The translations under genes and the position numbers were made by a program. This document shows positions 29,900 through 35,458 of a stretch of 35,458 nt of DNA, piece by piece; the first letter of the stretch is position 1; each line of letters begins with the position of its first letter. Location of the stretch: positions 1-35,458 of the forward strand of contig JAFQOG010000013.1 of the NCBI GenBank assembly GCA_017420755.1, in the 5' to 3' direction. This DNA comes from Clostridia bacterium. GTDB lineage: Bacteria > Bacillota > Clostridia > Oscillospirales > CAG-272. The notes below the pieces were generated by a model. It made no database searches. It saw nothing but the letters and a program-made list of their open reading frames with translations, and was not told the DNA's origin.

Positions 29900-32800
29900 T
29901 AATCGTTTGTTACATTTGCGCTAAGAATTTCGTCAATTTCATTTTCTCTTAGTTGGCTATTTTCAAGTAATGCATCAACTAGCGCATCAATAGCGTTTTT
30001 GTTTTTGCTAATGAGCTCTATTGCCTTCTTTAGCTCCTCTTCAAGAATTTGGTTGATTCTTTGACGAACCTTTTCGTAGTTAAATGTCAACGCATCATGA
30101 CCGATACGAGAAATTCCAAACTCCTCGTCCATACCATAGTAGCAGATCATATGCTCGGCTGTTCTTGTTGCGCTATAAATATCGCCACTAGGACCGGTTG
30201 AAATTCCGTCCTCGTTTCCATAATAAACGACCTCTGCTGCGCGACCACCCATAGAGGTGCGAATTAATCCTCTTAACTCTGCCTTGGTATATCCAAATTT
30301 GTTTTCAGAATCTCCATGCTGCATATATCCACCATGGTCGCCTCTTGACACGATTGTTAGATATGAGGGCTTTTCGCCATTTAGCCAACAAATTAATGCG
30401 TGTCCTGCCTCGTGGCGAGCAGTACGAAGCATGGTTTCCTTATCCCACTTCTTCTTTTCGCCACTATTAAAGGTTTCAAACGCCTCCTCAAATATCGCAT
30501 CGTCAATTATCATATTATCGGAGCGAATTGCCATTCTAAGAGCAAGCTCAAATACGGAATCAAGCTCTGCTAAGCTCATACCGGTAGAGCGTATGCACGC
30601 GTTTTGAAGTTGATTTTCGGAGAGGTTAACATTTGGATGCTGTTTAATCTTCATTTCAAGGAATTGTCTGCGCTCGTCCTTGTTTGGAAGATCCACGCAA
30701 ATTCTTCTGTCGAAACGACGAAGCAATGCTGCATCAAGGCTTCTTGCACTATCCTCTTCTATCGAGTAGTTAGTAGCTGCCAAAACGAAAACAGGCTTAG
30801 ATGTATCTGTTTTGAAGCCATCCATTTCAGTCAAGAAGGCAGTCAAAATGGAGCTATATGCATCTGTTACATTTCTGTTTTTACCAATCGCATCTATCTC
30901 ATCAACAAACAAAATTGATGGTGCATATTTACGAGCGGTCTTAAAAATGTTATGTACTCCCTCAGGACCATCCTTTATGAATTGATTTCCCTCGGCTGCA
31001 ATAAATGTTAGATTAGACTCACCAGCCATAGCCTTTGCAAGCAAGGTTTTACCTGTACCTGGAGGGCCATAAAGCAATACGCCCTTTGGTGCAGCAACAC
31101 CCTTTCTAACATATTTTATTGGATCTTTAAGATATTCTACAAAGTATGCAAGCTCTTCCTTTGCATCCTTTGCACCAATTACCTTGTCGAATTTTACATT
31201 TGGTCTAGAAACGCTATCAAGAACACTTCCGTCGTCCTCAACATCGGTTACGAGGCTTAGGTGGAAATTATAAAGATTGATTTCGGCAACGCTTCCATCC
31301 TCAGAGAGTGTTTGAGATGTCTTGTATGAAAGCACCTTGCTTTCTCTTGCAAGCTTGAGCATTTTGCTCTGCTTATATGCAATATCGCATCTTTCAGTTA
31401 TCAATGCTACAAACTTTTCCGGATCATCAAAGCTTGCAGTTATAACATCTCTTGCGCCAATTCTTGCAAATGACAAGAATTCTTGATCGCTAATATCGCC
31501 ATCGTTTTCTTGAATAATATAAGTCGGAACTGTTGTCTTGGTAAGAACATAGTCTAAGAATTCGATTCCCGCAGAATCAATATCCTCTACATTAAGAACC
31601 TTTCTTTCATTCTTTGTATTACAATGAATATCTCCCAAAACAAGTGTTATGTCATTATCAAACATAATCTTTTTAGCATCTTCAAGATTGTCGACAATAT
31701 GACATGTCATATTTGATAATATTTCGCTACACTTAGTTATATTAGGATTGTTTGAAAATACAAGAATTTGTGGATTTTGCGAATTTACAAATAGATTTGC
31801 GCTATCCTCATCACAATTATCCATAGAAACATTAACCTTGATTTCCTTAAGGCTTGTAATTCCTTCTGCTGAAACAAGACGAAGTAGCTCATATAGCTCT
31901 TCATGGAAAAACGCCTTTGCTCTTCCGCTAACAGAACGAGCGTCAGCATTTCCACCCTCTGAGAATAAGATTGTAGACGGAATTGCATTATCAAGTGTAA
32001 TTTTAACGCCTGTTGCGCTTTCAAATGCCTCAATATCCTTGTTTAATTCACGCTTTGCTATTGTAGCAAGATTGTTAGCATCAAGGAAATTGAACATAAC
32101 AACGGTTTCCGCTGAAAAACGAGAGCAAATAGCCGGTGGGAACAATGGCTCGTCGCTCATAGGCTTTTTGTCAGAAGCAAGAGCTTTTATAATTTTCTTT
32201 CTAGGAATTGTAGAAAGATTGATACATTCAGTTTCCTCATATAAGTTTTTACCCGCATTGGTTGTAAAGATTATGATAGCTTGAGTAAAGGAAACCTCTT
32301 CCTCTGTATATCTATCTGTTAGTCTTCCACCCTCGAGAATTTGCAAGAAAAGGTTCATTATATTAAGGTGTGCCTTCTCTATTTCATCAAACAAAATTAC
32401 GCACTTAGGATTATCTGCAACAAAGCTAGTTACAAGACCTTCTTTTGCGTTTTTATAAGAGCGTTGAGTTCCGGCAAAAAGTCCAACGCCTTCCTCGTGT
32501 GTGATATATTCGCTCATATCAAAACGCTTAAATGGCAATCCGAGAGCCTCAGCTACCTTTTCGGACAAGAAGGTTTTTCCAACACCTGGAGGGCCTGCAA
32601 AAAGGAATACAGAGCTTGGCTTTTTAACCTCTTTACCGGAAATCGCCTTTATTCTAGACTGAAAATATCCGGATACAAAGTTATTTATAGCATTATCTTG
32701 TCCATATACATTTTCAAGCAAAAATGACTGAATTCTTTGAGTGTCAGTAATGATTTGAGCAAGATTCTCCTCGGGCTCTTCCTTTAGATCATCATCTTCA

Positions 32801-33348
32801 AATTCATCATCAAAGCTTTCAGGCTCGGGATTACGGCGACGCTCCTCTGGTCTCTTTTTAAAAGCACCAAACAAATCTTCAATTTCTGTTTTAAAACCAA
32901 TCTCGTCTGTGTTTCCAAGAGTGATTGTTCTATCCTCACTTGCATCGATTATAGTTTTTCTAATCGCATCAGTAGGATTATCGAAAACCATATTCAATAA
33001 AGCATCAGTAGTTAAGATTGAATCCTCATCTACATTATTCAAAATTTCTTCAAAAAGCTCCTCGTCGGCAGTAGGAACATAATCCAAAGAGTTTACAGTA
33101 TTTAACAGGTTGTTTATAACCTCGATAAAATTGACATTATATCTGTTAAAAACATTTCGTGCTTTTTTTATTTCTTGAAGTATTTCCGGGGTGTTTAAGC
33201 TTTCGTCCAAAGCATTATCATTTGCAGAATTTAAAATTCTAATAGTTATAACCACAAAATGATCTGGCGTCAGGCGTTGGCTTGAACTCATTAAAAACAT
33301 TTCCTCAGCCATGTCAAAGATGTAATTTAGCAATGCAGTTTTTTTCAT
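29899..33348 (-). CDS. Soluble two-motor AAA+ protease: Clp-N, ClpA/B D2 ATPase, receiver-like domain, FtsH ATPase and M41 peptidase
   Basis: A 1149-residue protein, numbered from the ATG at 33348 (AAAGGA 7 bases upstream). Residues 1-135 resemble the paired Clp-N repeats; 160-195 is an acidic linker. Residues about 205-490 are a ClpA/B D2-type ATPase: YGQDNAI, Walker A GPPGVGKT (252-259), Walker B with D321-E322 (FDEIEKAH), arginine finger R410, D2-small domain. Residues about 524-648 look like a receiver domain that keeps the phospho-Asp position (D573 in LGDI) but lacks the acidic pair and the lysine. From about 715 comes FtsH: GPPGTGKT (761-768), Walker B D816-E817, R878 and R881, then M41 HEAGH (979-983) with third zinc ligand D1056 in TGPSGDI. 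No membrane helix. The FtsH pore loop (FVG) is missing; Y298 keeps the Clp one. No partner genes nearby. It should unfold and degrade cytosolic proteins. Confidence 0.9.
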   Translation of the reverse strand: MKKTALLNYIFDMAEEMFLMSSSQRLTPDHFVVITIRILNSANDNALDESLNTPEILQEIKKARNVFNRYNVNFIEVINNLLNTVNSLDYVPTADEELFEEILNNVDEDSILTTDALLNMVFDNPTDAIRKTIIDASEDRTITLGNTDEIGFKTEIEDLFGAFKKRPEERRRNPEPESFDDEFEDDDLKEEPEENLAQIITDTQRIQSFLLENVYGQDNAINNFVSGYFQSRIKAISGKEVKKPSSVFLFAGPPGVGKTFLSEKVAEALGLPFKRFDMSEYITHEEGVGLFAGTQRSYKNAKEGLVTSFVADNPKCVILFDEIEKAHLNIMNLFLQILEGGRLTDRYTEEEVSFTQAIIIFTTNAGKNLYEETECINLSTIPRKKIIKALASDKKPMSDEPLFPPAICSRFSAETVVMFNFLDANNLATIAKRELNKDIEAFESATGVKITLDNAIPSTILFSEGGNADARSVSGRAKAFFHEELYELLRLVSAEGITSLKEIKVNVSMDNCDEDSANLFVNSQNPQILVFSNNPNITKCSEILSNMTCHIVDNLEDAKKIMFDNDITLVLGDIHCNTKNERKVLNVEDIDSAGIEFLDYVLTKTTVPTYIIQENDGDISDQEFLSFARIGARDVITASFDDPEKFVALITERCDIAYKQSKMLKLARESKVLSYKTSQTLSEDGSVAEINLYNFHLSLVTDVEDDGSVLDSVSRPNVKFDKVIGAKDAKEELAYFVEYLKDPIKYVRKGVAAPKGVLLYGPPGTGKTLLAKAMAGESNLTFIAAEGNQFIKDGPEGVHNIFKTARKYAPSILFVDEIDAIGKNRNVTDAYSSILTAFLTEMDGFKTDTSKPVFVLAATNYSIEEDSARSLDAALLRRFDRRICVDLPNKDERRQFLEMKIKQHPNVNLSENQLQNACIRSTGMSLAELDSVFELALRMAIRSDNMIIDDAIFEEAFETFNSGEKKKWDKETMLRTARHEAGHALICWLNGEKPSYLTIVSRGDHGGYMQHGDSENKFGYTKAELRGLIRTSMGGRAAEVVYYGNEDGISTGPSGDIYSATRTAEHMICYYGMDEEFGISRIGHDALTFNYEKVRQRINQILEEELKKAIELISKNKNAIDALVDALLENSQLRENEIDEILSANVTND

Positions 33349-33366
33349 AAACAATTCCTTTCTTAT

Positions 33367-33390
33367 GGTATTATTTTCTCGACTAATACC
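33367..33390. promoter_or_regulatory. Inverted repeat in the protease leader
   Basis: GGTATTA (33367-33373) and TAATACC (33384-33390) are exact inverse complements with a 10-base spacer. The site lies between the -10 and the start codon, so it may be an operator or a leader hairpin. Confidence 0.5.
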
Positions 33391-33401
33391 CTATAATATT
33401 A

Positions 33402-33429
33402 ATTATACAACTTTTTTGATAAAAATCAA
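33402..33429 (-). promoter_or_regulatory. Promoter of the AAA+ protease gene
   Basis: On the minus strand a perfect TATAAT (33402-33407) has TTGATT (33424-33429) 16 bases upstream, leading to the gene that starts at 33348. Confidence 0.65.
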
Positions 33430-33534
33430 GTGATTATGACAGATTTTTGTTTGTGACGGAGAAAAAAGATATACAAGTTGGTAGTTGTAAAACACAAGCA
33501 CATATTTTCTTTGCAAAATATCATTTCAAAGTAC

Positions 33535-33563
33535 TTAAAAAGACCTCGAAAGAGGTCTTTTTA
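33535..33563. terminator. Terminator of the membrane XRE gene
   Basis: An 11-bp stem (33537-33547 with 33552-33562, arm AAAAAGACCTC) with a GAAA loop, 9 bases after the stop codon. The arm core AGACCTC is shared with the terminators at 34854-34881 and 35342-35369. Confidence 0.88.
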
Positions 33564-33570
33564 ATGTAAA

Positions 33571-34626
33571 TCATTTTTGAGTTTTATTTCTTCTACAATG
33601 ACAATTTATGCCTATAATTAAACCCACAATAGCTAAAAGTAATAATGTTAAAGATATAATAAGGTGAATATTCTGCTCTATTGTTACATTCGCTTGCCAA
33701 GAAATCAAATTCGCCTTGAAAATATTAATTCTGTCGATTTCTTTTTGAATTTGAAGATTTTTTGATTTTATAAAAAGTGGTGGCAAATATAAAAATGCGT
33801 TTGATAAAAACAAAACTATACTCGTCTTTAAAAATCTATTTATTTTTAAAAATCGTACACTCATAATGACATTTAATGCCAAATACACGCCTAATTCAAT
33901 AGGAAGTGCTGTTTTCAGATACCAAATATTAGGTTCTCCATTTGTTATTGTGTATGCATTAATCACAATAAGAAGGATATTTAGCATTAAAAAATCAACG
34001 GCAAGAGAAATAAAATCATTATATTTTTTCAGTTTAGAAAAAACTTCATATTTTGCAATATAAATAGGAGTAAATATAATTATCAATCCCAAAAGCACAG
34101 ATATTGATGCTATCCAAAACCAGTTTCCATTCGTATAAATACAACACACTCCAAAAAGCAAAACAAGCGCTAAATACTGCGATAATGGAATAAAAATAAG
34201 CTTGTTTTTCTTTATCAATTTCGGCAAATTCGTAAAAGTGAATGCAAGCAATAACGCTGAAATGACAATCCAAAACCAAGAAAGTGTTTTATTTATTGCC
34301 AAATTGCAAATAAAGCATGGTATTAAAGCAACACCATAAGCAATATAAAAGAAGAGACTCCAAGATAACGAAAAGGCTCTCCATTTTCTTGCTTGATTTT
34401 TTTCCTCTCTTGCTTCATTATCAACACTGGCCGTTATAAGCTCGTGTTCGGAAACACCTAGAATTTCCGCAAGCCTTGGCAACAAAGTTATATCGGGATG
34501 GGCCACATCTCTTTCCCATTTGCTTATTGCCGATTCAGAAATGAATAACAATTTAGCTAATTCTTTTTGGGTCAAGCTCTTTTCTTGTCGTTTTTCTCTT
34601 AAAAAGCTACCGAAACTGTTTTCCAT
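33571..34626 (-). CDS. Membrane-anchored XRE-family regulator
   Basis: A 351-residue protein. Residues 1-65 are an XRE helix-turn-helix (LTQKELAKLLFISESAISKWERDVAHPDITLLP), close to that of the gene at 162-1247. From about residue 85 come seven or eight hydrophobic helices with short loops, and the C-terminus is cysteine- and basic-rich (GINCHCRRNKTQK). Regulators with a DNA-binding head and a multi-helix membrane tail occur in Bacillota and may sense signals at the membrane; the trigger is unknown. Start ATG at 34626 with GAGAGGAG upstream; an extended -10 element lies at 34662-34670. Confidence 0.85.
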   Translation of the reverse strand: MENSFGSFLREKRQEKSLTQKELAKLLFISESAISKWERDVAHPDITLLPRLAEILGVSEHELITASVDNEAREEKNQARKWRAFSLSWSLFFYIAYGVALIPCFICNLAINKTLSWFWIVISALLLAFTFTNLPKLIKKNKLIFIPLSQYLALVLLFGVCCIYTNGNWFWIASISVLLGLIIIFTPIYIAKYEVFSKLKKYNDFISLAVDFLMLNILLIVINAYTITNGEPNIWYLKTALPIELGVYLALNVIMSVRFLKINRFLKTSIVLFLSNAFLYLPPLFIKSKNLQIQKEIDRINIFKANLISWQANVTIEQNIHLIISLTLLLLAIVGLIIGINCHCRRNKTQK

Positions 34627-34661
34627 TAAGTATTCTCCTCTCGTATATTATTAACATCTTA

Positions 34662-34670
34662 ATTATATCA
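34662..34670 (-). promoter_or_regulatory. Extended -10 promoter of the membrane XRE gene
   Basis: On the minus strand TGATATAAT carries the TG of an extended -10 and a perfect TATAAT (34662-34667); no clear -35 is visible. An inverted repeat with arms ACTTGAAA/TTTCAAGT lies about 45 bases upstream (34711-34729) and could be a regulator site. Confidence 0.55.
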
Positions 34671-34710
34671 TAAAATCTATGAAATTGCATCATTATTGGA
34701 TAAATAACGG

Positions 34711-34729
34711 ACTTGAAAGTTTTTCAAGT
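34711..34729. promoter_or_regulatory. Inverted repeat upstream of the membrane XRE promoter
   Basis: ACTTGAAA (34711-34718) and TTTCAAGT (34722-34729) are perfect inverse complements with a 3-base centre. Candidate binding site for the XRE protein or another regulator; not followed by a T-run. Confidence 0.45.
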
Positions 34730-34848
34730 TTAAAAATTTCACAATTATGAGCCTTAGAGTGTACCGAAAAGGGTCAGACGACTATGCGACTGGAGTGGAG
34801 TTCAGCGAACTGAACCTATGCTTTAGCATTGGTTCGAGCCCTAGTGAG

Positions 34849-34885
34849 CAACAAAAAAAGACCTCGTTTGAGGTCTTTTTTGTTG
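34849..34885. terminator. Orphan terminator in repeat copy A
   Basis: Stem AAAAAAGACCTC (34854-34865) with GAGGTCTTTTTT (34870-34881), loop GTTT. It is the copy of the tRNA-Asn terminator, but the gene in front of it on the minus strand has been lost. Confidence 0.85.
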
Positions 34886-34900
34886 GCTCCCACTGCTGGG
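34884..34900 (-). pseudogene. Remnant of a tRNA-Asn 3' end
   Basis: On the minus strand CCCAGCAGTGGGAG plus CCA equals the 3' T-stem strand, acceptor strand and CCA tail of the intact tRNA-Asn at 35372-35447. Nothing upstream matches a tRNA. The 14-base part without CCA recurs once more at 35159-35172. Confidence 0.75.
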
Positions 34901-35233
34901 TAGTGAAGTTAAAAAGGATTGATAATCGTTTTTAACGAACGAAACCGCCCAAAGAAAGGAGCTCTCGAAGCGAAGACTTGAGCGACACAGAGCGACTATT
35001 CGACGGTGGTGGCTACGGAGTAGGAACCGGCATTTGCAAAGCAAATTCGCTTGGTGAGACGCCCAGCTTGTTATGGCACAAGGGCTCGAACTCCCTAAAG
35101 GGACTAGGACTTCGTCCGTCGCAGCAATCGGCTAAAGCCGAGCAGATTCGTTTATTGACTCCCACTGCTGGGAAACGAGGAAGAAAACAATTAAATATTG
35201 TTTTCTTTGAAGTTTTCTCCACAAAGCAAGGAG
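34901..35233. other. Hairpin-rich spacer without a gene
   Basis: This 333-base stretch holds no convincing gene. It is a chain of small stem-loops: a 12-bp stem with one mismatch at 34908-34936, TTTGC-AAA-GCAAA, CTTGT-TATGGC-ACAAG, TCCC-TAAA-GGGA, GGA-CTTCG-TCC, CGGC-TAAA-GCCG, and an 11-bp stem at 35181-35207. A T-arm-like word GGGCTCGAAC is at 35082-35091, and a third copy of the 14-base tRNA 3' end is at 35159-35172. It looks like debris of a tRNA cluster or an intergenic repeat family. Confidence 0.6.
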
Positions 35234-35388
35234 TATGAGCCTTAGAGTGTACCGAAAAGGGTCAGACGACTATGCGACTGGAGTGGAGTTCAGCGAACTG
35301 AACCCATGCTTTAGCATTGGTTCGAGCCCTAGTGAGCAACAAAAAAAGACCTCGTTTGAGGTCTTTTTTGTTGGCTCCCACTGCTGGG
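35234..35388. repeat. 155-base direct repeat, copy B (attached to the intact tRNA-Asn)
   Basis: Partner of 34746-34900 with 154 of 155 bases identical. Here the repeat runs into the complete tRNA-Asn gene, so this copy is likely the original arrangement of tRNA, terminator and downstream flank. Confidence 0.95.
35337..35373 (-). terminator. Terminator of tRNA-Asn
   Basis: Stem AAAAAAGACCTC (35342-35353) with GAGGTCTTTTTT (35358-35369), loop GTTT, directly after the CCA end of the tRNA on the minus strand, followed by a run of seven T. Confidence 0.88.
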
Positions 35389-35447
35389 CTCGAACCAGCG
35401 ACAACCTGATTAACAGTCAGGTGCTCTGCCAACTGAGCTAAGTAGGA
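35372..35447 (-). tRNA. tRNA-Asn (anticodon GUU)
   Basis: Read on the minus strand: acceptor TCCTACT pairs with AGTGGGA (one G-T pair), D-arm GCTC-AGTTGGCA-GAGC, anticodon stem CCTGA/TCAGG around the loop CTGTTAA (anticodon GTT, Asn), T-arm GCTGG-TTCGAGC-CCAGC, discriminator G and an encoded CCA at 35372-35374. All arms are intact, so this is a functional gene. Confidence 0.96.
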
Positions 35448-35458
35448 ATAGCACAGAG

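Larger units (their letters stand above)
34746..34900. repeat. 155-base direct repeat, copy A (carries a terminator and a tRNA 3' end)
   Basis: Identical to 35234-35388 except one base (T at 34817, C at 35305), an offset of exactly 488. It holds small hairpins (GTTCAG-CGAA-CTGAAC; ATGC-TTTA-GCAT), the word GGTTCGAGCCC that matches a tRNA T-arm (34831-34841), a strong terminator (34854-34865 with 34870-34881), and the last 14 bases plus CCA of tRNA-Asn. The tRNA body is missing in this copy: identity ends at 34900. Confidence 0.95.

Noticed and set aside
34747-34935. Short plus-strand open frame starting MSLRVYRKGSDD
   Set aside because: It runs through the hairpin repeats and the orphan terminator, and its twin at 35235-35441 runs through the terminator and the antisense strand of the tRNA. 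Both owe their similarity to the 155-base DNA repeat, not to a conserved protein, and neither has a ribosome site that fits.
34746-35388. CRISPR array or insertion sequence
   Set aside because: There are only two copies of a 155-base repeat with a 333-base spacer, no regular short repeats, no transposase or cas gene, and no terminal inverted repeats of an insertion sequence.
35235-35441. Plus-strand open frame over the tRNA-Asn
   Set aside because: It is antisense to an intact tRNA and contains the tRNA terminator; a common false gene call.

Overview
The window looks like chromosomal DNA of an AT-rich, low-GC Gram-positive bacterium, most likely a member of the Clostridia. The signs are strong AGGAGG-type ribosome binding sites, many TTGACA/TATAAT promoters with 17-base spacers, three leader RNAs typical of Bacillota (T-box, lysine riboswitch, tetrahydrofolate riboswitch), an NAD-linked class 1B dihydroorotate dehydrogenase (pyrD plus pyrK) and a diaminopimelate pathway. 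No phage, transposase or CRISPR array is visible. Most of the window is housekeeping metabolism packed into minus-strand operons.

Layout. 1-126: 3' end of a plus-strand gene. 162-1247: XRE/TPR regulator with its own palindromic operator. 1410-2856: SPFH (stomatin-like) and NfeD-like membrane pair. 2964-7120: four-gene surface polysaccharide operon (ABC permease, ABC ATPase, phosphoglycosyl transferase, glycosyltransferase). 7217-9055: one polypeptide that joins a folate ECF transporter S component (FolT) to folylpolyglutamate synthase (FolC), preceded by a THF riboswitch. 9410-13039: divergent plus-strand metal operon behind a Fur-type box (10-TM metal permease, LolCD/MacB-like ABC pair, CPFC lipoprotein). 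13379-15178: thrS behind a threonine T-box; the protein has almost no TGS domain. 15323-18245: dapA-dapB-lysA under a lysine riboswitch. 18685-27422: eight-gene pyrimidine operon pyrC-carB-pyrK-pyrD-pyrF-pyrE-pyrB-pyrI; it lacks carA and is driven by two tandem promoters. 27643-29714: ClC chloride transporter plus a hypoxanthine/uracil-DNA glycosylase. 29899-33348: giant two-ATPase protease. 33571-34626: membrane-anchored XRE regulator. 34746-35447: a 155-base direct repeat and hairpin-rich DNA beside a tRNA-Asn(GUU).

The most striking object is the 1149-residue protein at 29899-33348. In order it has a Clp-N-like region, a ClpA/B D2-type AAA+ module, a degenerate receiver-like domain, and an FtsH-type AAA+ module with an M41 zinc peptidase (HEAGH). 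It has no transmembrane segment. The FtsH module lacks the canonical aromatic pore loop, while the Clp module keeps a tyrosine at the equivalent site, so the two motors may share the work of unfolding and degradation. I do not know a described protein with this architecture. Second in interest are the FolT-FolC fusion under a THF riboswitch and the Fur-box metal operon.

All calls come from reading the sequence and recalling family motifs; no database search or folding program was run.
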